From: Gerris lacustris
Taxonomy: Eukaryota; Arthropoda; Insecta; Hemiptera; Gerridae
Direction: 5' to 3'
Assembly: GCA_951217055.1 (NCBI GenBank)
Contig: OX578276.1
Span: 36,604,205-36,668,204 of the forward strand
Length of the DNA stretch: 64,000 bases
Positions 11,972-24,639 of this stretch are shown here, one piece after another (the first letter of the stretch is position 1; each line of letters starts with the position of its first letter). A program made the translations under genes and the position numbers. The notes under the pieces are model-generated. The model had not been told where the DNA came from. It ran no database searches and worked only from the letters and a program-made list of their open reading frames with translations.

Positions 11972-12158
11972 CAGTGGCGTATCCAGGGGGGGCACAGGGG
12001 GCACGTGCCCCCCTTTTTTTTTGGGGGGGGGGAGGGGGGGCAGCTACTTTGTTGAATAAGTACTTCCCTTTTCTTGTTTCCACCACGAATTGCCCCCCCT
12101 CCAATCTAAACTGACTTAGAATGTGCCCCTCCAGACCTAGCCGCTGGATACGCCACTG
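11972..12158. mobile_element. hAT-type MITE with perfect 8-bp target duplication
   Basis: 187 bp. The left end CAGTGGCGTATCCAGGGGG and right end CCGCTGGATACGCCACTG are inverted repeats of the well-known CAGTGGCG hAT type. CAGGAGCT occurs immediately before and immediately after, an exact 8-bp target duplication as expected for hAT elements. The interior is G/C homopolymer-rich and non-coding. The intact duplication and short length suggest a fairly recent insertion. Confidence 0.9.
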
Positions 12159-12166
12159 CAGGAGCT

Positions 12167-13674
12167 TAAATATTTCATATATTGCATAAGCTAATCTCGA
12201 TTATTTGATGATAGAGTAAATGCCTTACCCCGAGCAATTATGTGTACCGAATTTTAACTAAAGCTAACAAACTTTACTCTAGTTATTGTCATACGCGTGA
12301 ACGTTACAGACACACATAGTGGTTATTCTTTTGAATATAAGAAGCTCGCTTGAATGATTTCATTATTTTTCTCTGCGAAATTACCAGATTAAATCTAGCC
12401 AACCTAGATGTTAAGATGCGATCTCAAAGGAAGTAGAATGCTGTCATTTTGTTTCCTTACTGTCATATTTTCTCAAGGTTTAGATTTTAGATACAAGATA
12501 TGACCTAAGTTCTTTGGCGATTATTCTGAGATATTAAGATATTTCTTTTTATTATTGCAAGATGACGATCTTGTCTTTTTTGAGGCACATTATTAAAAGA
12601 AACATAAATTGCTTAAAATAGTGCAGGATTGAAGTTGAGACAAAATTAGATTGAAGGTTTTTGTAGCTAAATTTAAAGTATTATCAAGGTATATGGTATA
12701 TTTAAGCATTGCGTTTTCAGGTTTAGATAAAGCATACCCAGAGGCAAAATGGACATTTTATTTTTTTTGCTAGGAATCTAAGGTGAGGGCGCTGCCTCCC
12801 AAAATACTAAAAGAAATATACTTCATAAACGATTTCGGCGATTTTGATTTAAAAAGAAATGGAACCTTTAGTTCAATTGGCCTTTAGTTATCCTGGAAAA
12901 AGTCTAGGTTCCGAGATACTAAGTAAAATAAACGTGACCCCACTGGAAATCATTACCTTTTTTGTGGGGTCACCTGATTTTATTGCATATTTTTATGAAT
13001 GTTTACTAACATATTAATCATTTGAGATTTTAATTCAGTATTGTTAATATTGTGAGAAAGGTTTCTCCAAGTTGGCCGATTTTTCCTTATTGCTAAGAAA
13101 AATGGAAAATCTACTTCTAGATTATTTACTAAATCTGTATCATGCAAATTACAATAAATCCTATAGATTTTTCATGATAATGTCCGTGTTAAAACGGCGC
13201 CACGATTTGTGCCACAATACGACTTCGAATATGAAGTGTAACAGTAAGAACTGTACTGTGAACATTATAGCATTTAAAGTACATTTGTTTACATCATTTT
13301 TTTTTAGTGCAGTAGTAAATCTATATTTACTTTCTTAGCCGCTTTTAAAAATGAAACAATGAAATAAATTCGGTATTTGTTTCAAATCGTAAATAGCTGT
13401 ATTTTGAGCTCGAGCCAGATTTTTTTAAGAGGCATCTACTCAACGGCGTTCCGCTGCGACGCCGCATCGCTTTATGAGAGCAAACAGCATTCAAACTGTG
13501 TTTGTTTATAAATAATTTGTTTACGGTCGGTAAATGTTCAGTTAACAGTAAGCCTTATTATTGAACCTACTCAACAAGCATTGCTTTTTGCTTCTAAGCT
13601 TACTGAAGCGTAAAACAAGCATTATGATCATTATGAAGAACTAAAATTGTTTATGTATCCAAATTAAAACAAAT
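12167..13674. other. Gap with a family A fragment
   Basis: Bases 12766-12925 resemble the middle of family A (GGGCGCTGCCTCCCAAAA, then ACGATTTCGGCGATTTTGAT). The rest is unassigned. The frame at 13072-13338 shows no domain. Confidence 0.4.
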
Positions 13675-14510
13675 GCGTTTCAAATCATCGGGGAAAATGC
13701 TTGGTATCGTATCAGTCTTTCGGTTTATCCGTCAACATTTTTACGAAATCTACAAGTCCGATTTTAATTTAATTTAAAATTCAATAAAATCAGACGTGTA
13801 GTTTTTAAGAAATGTTGGTAATGTTGGTTCGCAACAATTGAGATTGAAGAAGTGGCCTGCAATTGGTCCCATATTAACTTACGTGCTTATTTAATAGTGA
13901 ATAAAAATTATTTTGACCCGGGTGGAAATCAAAATGCAAAGGACCAAACTTTATTTTTAGTAACATTTATACATTATAATATTTATTTTTTTATATTCAT
14001 ATGACCATTTGTACAAAAGTACATGATGAACCTGAGGGTAACAAATTAATTACGATTTTTTATTATATTAATTTATATTTTTTATTTGCTTTTTTCAGGT
14101 ATGTCTACAATTCTGCTATAATACCAGAATCGGTATGTTGTTTTTAAATTTATTTTCTTACTACTAATTATATACCTACTTTAGTTTGAACATCGTGGCT
14201 CAATTAAGCAAAAGATAAAGAGCGAGACTGTTGAAATTAATCCGGAGCTACTTACAGGCTACTTTTAACAAACCATTCAAATCTCATAAAAATCATATGA
14301 GTACTTTTGAAGATATAGGGGTAAATTATGTATGTTTGTGCTCATATTGAAAAGAAGCAAATGGGCGTAGAAGGTTGAAACTTATATGAGACCAACAATG
14401 GGCAAATTATGACCTACCATACAAATTTCAATAAAATCAGACGTGTAGTTTTTAAGAAATGTTGGTAATGTTGGTTCGCAACAATTGAGATTGAAGAAGA
14501 AATTGAGAAA
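13675..14510 (+). repeat. Family B fragments with an exact 72-bp direct repeat
   Basis: The block 13781-13852 is identical to 14428-14499 (it contains AAATCAGACGTGTAG and ATGTTGGTTCGCAACAATTG). The first sits in a family B 5' part (GCGTTTCAAATCATCGGG, ACAAGTCCGATTTTAAT), the second after a family B-like ACCTACCATACAAATTTCA. These look like two fragments of one family, or one copy split and duplicated. Confidence 0.6.
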
Positions 14511-14657
14511 TTCCATTTAATTATTAAATAATTATTCGGTTTCCTCTACTAGAAATTTTAAGAGGATTATCCTGCTTAATATTTGTCTATAATATTTTAT
14601 TTTTAATTCTATGTGTGAATAATGATAATGACTTATGTTATAGTGTTGAATTAGTCC

Positions 14658-15222
14658 TTTTTACTTTCTCCTATAAAGAGAAAGAATTGTGATGGCGCGA
14701 AAATTTGATTTGTAGATTTTGATGGCTTTACATGTTTTGAGAGTCCAAAAAATTGTTTTTAAAAAATTTCTGCCTATTGTCTGTCTGTGCAGAAGCCTGC
14801 AGCCTAAACTACTGGGCCGATTTTTACGAAATTTGGCGTACATTTTTGGAACAAATCATGCCCTTAGGCGAAATCAAGATATGAATTTTAGCTCTAAATT
14901 TGGGGGCGCTACCCCCCAAAAACTCTTATAATTTCTTCAAAAATTCTTTCTCGAAAACGGTTCCGACGATTTTGATTAATCTAACGATATAAGCCGTATT
15001 TCCAAGAAAAATATTGTTCGTGAAAATAGCTTTAAACGCGGACGGAGAGAGGCCTGGTTCGATTCCCCAGCGAGGAGGTTATTTTTATGATATATTTTGA
15101 TAAAGTGTTCATTAATAATTAAATGTACCTACGAAAACTAATAAATGAAAACATCGGGCTAAGTAATTATGATCTCGTATATGAGAAAGTTTTGTCTAAG
15201 TTGTCTCGGACCTATTTTTTAC
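14658..15222 (+). mobile_element. Family A repeat, full-length-looking copy
   Basis: About 565 bp, beginning with the near-palindrome TACTTTCTC..TATAAAGAGAAAG. It runs through CTAAACTACTGGGCCGAT, GGGGGCGCTACCCCCCAAAA and GCGGACGGAGAGAGG, then a tRNA B-box-like GGTTCGATTCC, and ends after GTTGTCTCGGACC. Copies at 62165-62728 and 63095-63698 have the same order on the other strand. The tRNA-3'-half-like segment suggests a SINE-related or composite non-autonomous element. The frames at 14661 and 14719 are readings of it. Confidence 0.7.
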
Positions 15223-15607
15223 ATTAGATAATGTTGATACATTTTAAACTTCCCAAAATTAATGAGATTATTATGTTTAATCATTTGTAATTACAACCCT
15301 GGTGTCGGTTTGAGAAGATAATTAGAATTGATGTTTGTAGTGCTAGTTTTAATGTGCTCTATGTTGCTTGAATTCCCATGTCACCCCTTGAGAGATTATA
15401 AGTTGACAAACGATGCAACATGGTGTTAATGTACTCGGCATCTTGTTCTCCTAGCAGGACAATCCTCTCAGACTATGTTTCTACAATACACAAAGCTTAC
15501 TCACTATAATTATACGCATGTCCTCTACATTTTTTAACATTTTCAAAACTAACACTGTTGTCCTAATGGTATATCATTAACACTTCGATATTTTATCTCT
15601 TAAATGT
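15223..15607. other. Unassigned sequence
   Basis: Nothing recognisable was seen between the family A copy and the AT tract. Confidence 0.4.
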
Positions 15608-15874
<267 letters not shown>

Positions 15875-16387
15875 TATATGTGAAAGTAAAAAGTACAGTA
15901 AGGAAATAATAAATATAAAATCCCAAACAATCACAATCTGAAAAAATTCATATGTCTAAAATAGTTTGTGCCTATAAATAGGTAATTATCACGGCTTATT
16001 AAAAAGAAAGCGATTTAACTTCGCTCCTTTGCTTCAGCTTTCTCTTAATATTTATTGTTTGAGCGACACTTTTCGTAAAAATTACTTTTTTAAAGTGAGC
16101 AAATATAAATTAAATTTCACTTAAAGAAGATATACCCTCTAAGTATTTTAGAGTAATATAAAAAAAAAATAATATGCTAAACACGTACTGATTTATCATG
16201 ATAAATATGTGTAATAGCGTGAAAGTTTTGACATAATTCTTAATATTTAAGAAAAAAAATGAATTATTATTATTACTTTGCGGGCATTTGAACGCCTTTT
16301 TAAATTTCATTTGGGAGGTGTATTCTCTACCCATTAATCTTCCTGATATTTATTATTTATCTTCAGTTGCACATTAGTTTAAAGCCT

Positions 16388-16389
<2 letters not shown>
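15875..16389. other. Unassigned AT-rich sequence
   Basis: The only frame (16110-16334, minus) is N/F/K-rich low complexity with no domain. Confidence 0.4.

Positions 16390-16457
<68 letters not shown>
16390..16457. repeat. (TA)34 microsatellite
   Basis: Uninterrupted dinucleotide tract. Confidence 0.95.
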
Positions 16458-16460
<3 letters not shown>

Positions 16461-16609
16461 TGTAATTTGTCTTTTTTATTTATTTGTTTTTACATTACTC
16501 ACTTACTTACTATGTGTTAGGGTTGTATTATATTCATGTTGAAAAGAGGAAGTATTGTTTTGTTTCCCTCGTAACAGCACGTAGCACAATAGTTGTTTTG
16601 GTGTTATAA

Positions 16610-16850
16610 TAACACGCTTAAGATCTCCTGAATCGATGAAAAGGATTGCAAAGGATGTTAATTTGGGTTCGATTCCCCTCCGGGATGAAATCATTTTTAT
16701 TGTTAGCTTTTTAAAAAATGTTGATAATAATTTAATGTAACTAGGAAAACCCTAACAACTAAGAAATGGAAAACAGTGAAAGTGAAATAGCTCAGACTAG
16801 ATTTTTTAAATAGGCTTGAGAGACTATGGAGTCTTTAAAAACAAATCAAT
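16610..16850 (+). repeat. Family A repeat, 3' half
   Basis: CTTAAGATCTCCTG, then TTGGGTTCGATTCCCCTCC (B-box-like) and the AATTTAATGTAACTAGGAAAA tail match the 3' half of family A at 15040-15215. Confidence 0.55.
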
Positions 16851-17580
16851 TTCCTATTATTTAACTGAAATAACTATATCTGTTTCCTCATAATTTAATA
16901 TCGGTCGTATTTTGTAATTTAAATTAACTATGGACATAAGTATTATTTTTCGTTGTATATTATACTGATATATATTATATTGGTAAATCATCCTTATTAA
17001 AGCCGATATAACATTATAGATTTACAACTGTTCCATTAAAATGTTAATTTCATTTTTATGATTATTTTATTGCAAACAAGAAAATGACTCATTTTTTAAT
17101 ATCACTATACTATAAAGCCGCATGGCTAACTCACTCACTGACATTAATGTTTGCCCACTTCCAGAAGAGCTAGAGACTTGCGGTTTGCGCCATTCGACGC
17201 GCAACGTCCATATTGTGAACCAAAATAATTATAAAAAGTTTACTTTTCCCACTCCTTCCCCCCCTAAAAAAATAAAAATGGACGACTTGATTTTTAAGCT
17301 GTTTTGGGGCTAATTGCACCTAAACGGTAAGTCGTATTGGAAAACGGACAGCACCAGGGGTAACTGATTTTAAAAGATCTACAACATTGGACCTATGACT
17401 TTTTAACGTACCTCTATCGGTTGTACCCTAAATGGTGATAATTTTGGTATTTTTTTATTTTTATTTTTTTCCATTTTTGTCTTTGAATGGTCATAGTTTC
17501 TACAATTATTGACCGATTTTATTTCTGATTGAGGCGCTTGAATCTCACACTAATGCTCTTTAATTTGAGTATATTTTATT
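16851..17580. other. Left part of a diverged repeat
   Basis: From about 17105 the sequence has the flavour of a non-autonomous repeat (GCTAACTCACTCACTGAC, then CTTCCAGAAGAGCTAGAGAC) leading into the tandem duplication. The 63-codon frame at 17122 is not convincing. Confidence 0.35.
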
Positions 17581-18663
17581 TCATTAGTTCATCCTATTTG
17601 CTGAGAACATGAGAGTAAACTTTTTCCCGACTGCTGTGCTACGTGACCACTTCTTTTGGTTTTTAATATTGTGTCGTATATCATTTAAAAGGCCATGATT
17701 TGTACATTAAACCTATTTTATTTGTTAATTTTTAAAAATTTTGTACACGTACTTTTGTACTGATTTATAATTTTGTTGTAGGTGAAAGGGTTTAAATAAT
17801 TATTTGCTATTAGGTTATTTTATTTATATTTATTTATTAGTTAAATTAATGCCCTTTTGTATTGTTTGTTTTTTTAGAAATATAATTTTGGTACCTTAGG
17901 CCTCAGAGGTACAAATGTCTAAGTTAATCTTTTATAATTATGATGTATATCGTTGAAAAGCTCTTGAATAGTGGATTAATTTTCGTTACGTTCAATTTTG
18001 GGGTATTTTTAGTTTTTAGGGGGGTAAAATTAAAAAACTGTTTTATAGAGGTTTTTACGATTTTTTTTTTTTTTTTTTTAATTTAAATTTATTATAATGT
18101 GCTCTTATATATCATTAGTTCATCCTATTTGCTGAGAACTTGAGACTAAACTTTTTTCTATGTACCGTGTCACGTGACCACTTTTTTTGGTTTTTAATTT
18201 TGTATTGTATATCATTTGAAAGGCCTTGATTTGTACATTAAAGCTATTATATTTGTTTATTTTTTAAAAATGTTGTACTCGTACTTTTGTACCGATTTAT
18301 AATTTTCTTGAAGGGTAAATAATTTTTTATTAGGTTTTTTTTTATTTATATTTTTTTTTTTCTTTTTTTTTTTTCTTTGTAGTTTTAGTCCCGTTCAACA
18401 GCTTATTAGGTCATTACATTATATTTATTTATTAGTTAAATTAATGCCCCTTGATTTTTTTTATTTTTTTTTTTTTTTTTTTTGTACCTTAGAGTACAGG
18501 GATACAAATGTTAAGTTAATCTTTTATAATATGATTTATATCGTTGAAAAGCTCTTGAATAGTAGATTCATTTTTGTTATGGTCTATTTTGTGTTATTTT
18601 TAGTTTTGAGTGGGGTAAAATTGAAAAAAAAAAAACTGTTTTTATAGCAGTTTTTACGATTTG
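17581..18663 (+). repeat. Tandem duplication, about 530-bp unit (family E)
   Basis: Two diverged copies, 17581-18066 and 18112-18663. Both start TCATTAGTTCATCCTATTTG and share ACGTGACCAC, GATTTGTACATTAAA, CTTTTGTAC and ATCGTTGAAAAGCTCTTGAA, and both end in TTTTTACGATTT. Poly-T runs differ between them. Non-coding. Confidence 0.75.
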
Positions 18664-19780
18664 GTTGCTGGGTTATTTGTTTATTAAATTAATTATATTA
18701 TGTGCACCACATTTGGCGCATGTTAGATGCATTGTTTCTCCGAAAAATGTTGGTTAATACCAAAGTTATTAAATAAATATTTACTTTAATAGTGCCGCGC
18801 CATAAAAAGTGACAGAGACGGGAATATGTCCGATCTTCCCATCCTCTCCCGTCGCTCCTGTCACCCCACCTTACTCAATCCCCTCTACAACTTCACAGAT
18901 ACTTGCTCAGCTCCTCTAGATCTAGACGTCAATAGCTTTCATACTTTGTTTCTTTGTTTGTTTATTTTGTCAATTATAGACTGTGAATTATAACAGTATA
19001 ATTCCACCTGATGGCTACAATATCCCACAACCTCCTACAACATTACCAGATCTTACAACTTGTAAGATACTTGTAAGTTACAAGTACCAACTACTATATA
19101 CAAGTACCTGGCATATATCTACCTGGCCACTCGACGGGCAAAAGCTGGCCGTAGGCCAGCTGACGCCGGCGAGTTCATATTATAAAATGAATAAATTTCC
19201 TGTATGTAATACAATAATAATAAAAATTAAATCAACATTTTAATAGTTATATATCTACAATGTAATATATGTATATGTTATATTTATAAAAATAATTATC
19301 TATTAGGAGCGTAATAAAAGTTTGATTGCACTAATATGTTGACATGTTATCAGGGTAATTTATTTTCAGTTATCTCAGTGTGAGATTACTATTTCCTCTT
19401 TTTTCGCTTATTTGATTTAATTAAAAGACTATAAAAAAATATTATATTTTAGTTTTGTCGTAAAATTTTATGATTTATATCAACTGTATTTATTATTATT
19501 TTTATCAAGTATAATAAAAAAGATAAAATATCATATATTTTATAATTTTTTTCATTAATGCAATTTTATTAATAAAAAATATCATGAGATGTTTTTTAAA
19601 TAATATGATTTATTTATTATTGTATTATTTTGATTTTTTTTTATCTCTTTCTATTAATTTCTGTAGCATTTCGTTTAAAAATACTTCAGACGGACTTTCT
19701 CTGTACGGTTTGGCTTTTCCTGTTGCTATAATCTATTTACGTAAACATAATTATAAAGTTTTCTCTGGTGTATCTCTTTT
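18664..19780. other. Unassigned sequence
   Basis: Includes a GC-richer patch at 18790-18920 (CCCATCCTCTCCCGTCGCTC) without an open frame, and a short frame at 18983 lacking any domain. Otherwise AT-rich. Confidence 0.4.
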
Positions 19781-20840
19781 TAGAGTTTCGAGATCATCCT
19801 AGAAACTTATGCTTTTGGTAGTTCGTCCGTCCGTCGGAGTATAGCTGGAGAATTGAAATTTGGTGTACAAGTTATATATTTTTGCCCAAAAACAGGAAAC
19901 ATTTTTATGAACATAATGACTCAAAATTTACAAAACTGATCGCAATAATTTTTTTTTTTTTAAATTCTTGAGTGGGGTATCATTTTAAAGGTATTGAAAT
20001 TTGGATCACAAATATATATCGCGTTTCCAAAATTGCAGCCATTTTATCCCCAAAATAATTAAAACATAAGGACAGATCGTAAAAATATGGCAATAATATC
20101 TACTTAAATAAACATCTGTGTGGTCCAATGATATTTCCTGGATTTAATGTAAAAAAGTCAAATTTTAGGTGGCCTGGTGACCAAAAAATTTGTATTTCTT
20201 GTAACTTTTAAGTGGGGTATCATTTTAAAGGTATTGAAATTTGGATCACAAATATAGATATCGCGTTTCCAAAATGGTGACCATTTTACTCTCGAATTAA
20301 TTAAAACAAAACAGGGAAAAAAGTCCCCCTTCCACCAAATCCTGCCTAATAAGGGTAGGTCCTAAAAATAACGCAAAAATACATAAATATACATCTCTGT
20401 GGTCCAATAATATTTCCGGGAGTTAATTACATATAAATAATTACAAGATAAAAAGAACTTTTTATAGTATACTACGTTTTTAAATTTCTATTGACTAAAT
20501 AAAAAATCAATATGAAACTTGTCAAATTGAAGATTGTAAATATGATGGGACATGTCAAAACAAATAAAAAATCTTGCGGAATTTTTCCGAACTAACTTTC
20601 GATACAACGAACTTTCGAAAACAAATTAAATTCTGCTGAAAGATTACTAGAAGTATTAAAATAATGCATTGTCATCGTGTTCTGAGCTATTCTGAAAGTT
20701 TCAAATGTTTAGCTACTCGGGATGTTAGTTAAAATTCGATTGCAAGATTTGTACTGGACAAACAAACAAGAAAGCAAGCTAATAAAAACGTAGTAAAAAG
20801 TCAAATTTTAGAAAATTTAAGGTGGCTGTAACCTGTAACT
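19781..20840 (+). repeat. Family C repeat with internal tandem unit, interrupted by element D
   Basis: Begins TTTCGAGATCATCCTAGAAA and ATGCTTTTGGTAGTTCGTCC, as does the copy at 39880. It then contains two tandem units of about 240 bp, each with GTGGGGTATCATTTTAAAGG, ATTGAAATTTGGATCAC and GTGGTCCAATGATATTTCC. The second unit is broken by element D at 20435 and resumes at 20799 with AAGTCAAATTTTAG. Non-coding. Confidence 0.65.
20435..20798 (+). mobile_element. Element D, copy 2 (nested in family C)
   Basis: Same element as at 10729-11089, bounded by ATAATTACAAGATAAAAAG and AAAAACGTAGTAAAA, with TACTACGTTTTTA/TAAAAACGTAGTA as inverted sub-terminal motifs. It lies in a different host repeat, so its mobility is independently supported. 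Confidence 0.65.
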
Positions 20841-22202
20841 AAGAAAATGAATATGAAATGTTTCCAATTTACTTCCAGGGATGCGATGAGGCACCGGTGG
20901 GGTGATACGAGAGGAAAAACATGTGTAAAATGCTTCTTCAGTTTTCTTAATTATTAATAATTATGGATTTTTACAAATAATATTTTATCCATAAGAGAAT
21001 AGAAACGAAGGAGGGAGTGGGTGGATGCGTAAGAAAACTCTTTATGGCATCAAGATATTCTTACTAAGCAAAATTATGATCCACTAATTGCAGTGGACTA
21101 GATTCCTGATCAGATTTATCAGATATCCGGGTAATCCGAGTTTTACTGTTGATAATTACTCAAATGCTTCCATTGTTTATCCTTTATCAGGGATAAATTT
21201 AATTATCGTTGAATGTTTTATCAAATTTTGATTTTAAAATATTACTTACCGCGCGGGGCTCGAACTCCCTACGGTTATCGTTATCTGTTTTACCTTAATT
21301 TAATTTTGGAGAACATCCTCTTTTCAACAAATTATGTCTTCAAAACACAGATTAAACATTAGTTAAAATCGCAAATTTCATCTTAAATCGGATCCATCTA
21401 AAATTTTAATATCATTTTTTTAGAAAAAGAAACTTATAACATAAGAGATAATTATACGAATCAGCTATTAGACATAAATGTTTACACTTATAATATTTGC
21501 CTTTATCAAAATCTTAAACAATATAGCAAAAAGATTAATGATAAATCTTAATATGTTAAAAGCTATTATTATAATAAATACAAACGATAGTTGGAACTTG
21601 TTTGACGTTATTTTTTTAGCTTTGTCGTGTATCATGTGGTAGCTTTTAGTTTTAAAAAATTATCATAAAATTCTCGCTTGTTATTTTATAGTTATCATAT
21701 TAGCTGTTATGATTAAGTTTACATCCTATTTATATTCTATATAAGATTTTTATCAAAATAATAGGGTTTGTCTAATCGTGGGAATTTTTTTTTTAAGTGA
21801 TTTGATCTTGATTTTGCCTTCCCTGCAGCTTTATCGTTTTCTATATTTATGTATTTACTTTTTTGTGTTTAAATACGTCTTTATTTATTTATTTTTATTT
21901 TGTCGTATCATCGAGACAAATTATCGTGAAGATTTTTGATTTCACATTGAAATTCAGTAATTTCTCTCTATTAAAATTCATAAGAAAGTAAATAGAATAG
22001 AAAGCAAATAGATATAAAACGTATATGGATAAATTTGTATTTATAAATTTTATTTTTAAATCAAAATCGTTGAAATCACTTTTGAGAGTTTGGGAGATCC
22101 CCCGCCTATTGTAGAGTTAAATTTCTGGATTTTGCCTCGAGATATGTATTACTTCAACGTGTACATCACACTCGTCTGAACAGACGACAAACCGGTTTTT
22201 TT
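20841..22202. other. Mostly unassigned AT-rich sequence
   Basis: A tRNA B-box-like element in reverse (GCGCGGGGCTCGAACTCCC, about 21250-21270) may be the remnant of a SINE head. Nothing else is recognisable, and the rest is long AT-rich DNA. Confidence 0.4.
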
Positions 22203-22935
22203 TAAAACAAGCAAGGCGCGCTTTACGTAAGTATACGTGAGTCGATAATCGCTGGTTTCTGTACGATTAAGTTAAAATTATTAAGTTTAAAATTTTAATT
22301 GTTGCATATTCTTTTTCTAATCTTAAACACCTTTATTGATGTATAACAAGTCATGGTGACTAAAAACTTTTTCTTACTGCCCGCCATATTGGCGCCATCT
22401 TGAAATATTAAGTGTGAAATTTTAATAGTTCTATATTCTTTTTCTACTCGCCAAGACCTTTAAATTGATGTATAACATGTCATGGTGAGTCGCCCGCCAT
22501 CTTGAAAATATTAGTGTGAAAACGCCAAAAATTGTACAGTTGTCACAAATGCCGAGATGCACCTGTGTGCCGAATTTTATGTTCCTAGCTATAGAAGTTT
22601 ATGAATTGAAACATGCCAACGGACAGACAGAGCCGTTATATATGGTTTCTTTTCGTACTTCGTACAGAAACCTTACGGCACACAGGTTCATTTTGGCATT
22701 TTTAACAACTGTACACTTTTTGGATTTTCCACACTGAATATTTCCAATATGGCGGGTGACTAAAAAAAGTTTTTTGCCTCTATGACATCTTATACATCAA
22801 TTTAAAGGTCTTAAGTGTAGTAAAAGAATATGCAACTATTAAAATTTTACACTTCATTATTTTATCTTAATCGTACAGAAATCGGCGATTATCACCTCAC
22901 GTACTTACGTGAAGCGCGCCTTACTTGTTTTTATT
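22203..22935. mobile_element. Inverted-repeat element with internal 110-bp direct repeat
   Basis: The left end AACAAGCAAGGCGCGCTTTA and right complement of AACAAGTAAGGCGCGCTTCA start arms of roughly 130 bp that include CGTGAGTCGATAATCGC and TTTCTGTACGATTAA. Inside, two direct copies (about 22275-22385 and 22400-22500) contain ATATTCTTTTTCTA and TGATGTATAACA and end at CCCGCCAT. A third copy, inverted, lies near the right arm. Non-coding; the frame at 22516 belongs to the element. Confidence 0.6.
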
Positions 22936-23919
22936 ATCTCTTTTAAATGTTATCGAAATGGGACTAGTAGTTTAGGTTTCATATGCTACAGTCCATGTAT
23001 TGTTCTGACGTTGATTTCACTGCAAATATTCAAAAAGAAACTAGCAAAAAACAAACAACCTTGCATTTAGTAAGCTCACCGACAGTCTACCTTTAAATTA
23101 CTCACTAATTGATTAACATCAAGATAACATTAGATGATTTGTCGAGACTCGCCTAATCTAAAAATAAAATAAAATTGACAGACATTCCATTCGTTCATTA
23201 TTGCTAATCTTCATTTATTGTTTCTCTCAATCGTTCCATCGTGAGTCTTCATTTATTTTTTTGTTTGTTTTCTTTTTCTTTTGCTCAAGCAATTGCAGAG
23301 ACAGATGGTTAGACGGATGAGTGACGTTGATTTTTCCTTGGAAACCCCCATGTCTGATTGATTTGCATCTAGATAACAATACTGTGCTGTAATTCATCTG
23401 TTTCCACTGTGATACGAGCCTCCTTCTAACTGATAACCTTAACCTCTCTTATCTTCTTATTTTCTTCACTAATTAATTAATTAAAAGAGTTTTTTTTCTT
23501 TCTTTTTTTAAATGTATAAATCTGCATCTAATTGATTTATGTATCTTCTTTATTTATTAGTTGATAATAACAGTTTATAATTTCTTTTTTCCTCTTGCAA
23601 AATGTTTAACTGGTAGACAGTTTGATAGGATTTTTTTAATTAACTCTTTGAAAATGATCCTAGGTATCTCTGTCACTTGTCTCTGGACTTAATGTGAAGC
23701 GAGTTCATTTTTAATCACTTAATTCTTTGTTCCTCGCTTCCTTACATTTTTAAACCTGTGATATAACCACTTAATTACTAATTTTAAAATGCTTTTATTT
23801 TTATTTACGATTTTCCAATTATTTATTATTTTCATAGAGGTCATTGCATGTCTTCATTGTCTTATGATTACCAATATCGATGTATCCTAATAAATTAATT
23901 CTGCGTTTGTTTTTAATAG
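22936..23919. other. Unassigned AT-rich sequence
   Basis: No genes or repeats recognised. Confidence 0.45.
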
Positions 23920-23948
23920 TTGAAAGGGCATTATCATAATTTTGTTAT

Positions 23949-23968
23949 GTGGGAGGGGGGGGGGGGGG
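23949..23968. repeat. Poly-G tract
   Basis: G-run with one A. It inflates the frame at 23920-24138. Confidence 0.8.
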
Positions 23969-24034
23969 TCGCCTCGAAAGTTATAACTACTCTTTATTTC
24001 TCAATTTCATCTCGAGATAGGTTTTTTTTAACAT

Positions 24035-24370
24035 GTATGCTGAATTTCATCGAAAGTAGTAGTAGTAGTAGTAGTAGTAGTCTAGTACTTTCTACTAGGA
24101 CGGGTAGGACGAACCACTTGTTCGAACCTTGCAATTAGGCCATCATTCAGGCCCTTTTTACGCCCCGCGGTAGAGAGTTCCAGCCACTTCACACATCATA
24201 CATATGTACATTTGTACCGCCGAAGCGAGTATGATGTGATCAATAGTGAGCCATATAAATCAGAGTGTCACGGCGAGGAATCGAACCCCGTCTCGTTCCA
24301 CTCGAGATTCAGTGATGGCCGAGCAGACGTGGTTTAACTCACACGGCTACGCTAGCTCCCTGTCGAAAGT
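24035..24370 (-). repeat. tRNA-like SINE with (GTA)n tail, copy 1
   Basis: On the minus strand the head reads GCTAGCGTAGCCGTGTGAG (A-box-like) and, about 50 bp on, GGGGTTCGATTCCTCGCC (B box). The body includes CATCATACTCGCTTCGGCGG. It ends at a (TAC/GTA)n run at 24055-24082. The copy at 24640-24930 has the same order. A Pol III-type head plus a microsatellite tail is typical of tRNA-derived SINEs; the parent tRNA is not clear. Confidence 0.65.
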
Positions 24371-24639
24371 AGTAGTTCAGGCTCTATTTTTTAAAAACCT
24401 CTCTTTTGGACTCAGAGAAATTTAAGGGCCATTGATACTTTCTCTCTTTACTTACTACGTTTATGAGAAAGTAAAATCATTCTCAAGCGCAAAGCATGCT
24501 CGCGTCCTATCACTGGACGAATGGTCACATAAATAATAAATAAAGTATAACGGAATATGTTTCGCAATATTGGTCCAAAAGAATAGTTTGTTGACATCGT
24601 CTATAGGAAGTAATGAGCTCATGTAATATACCATTCAAA

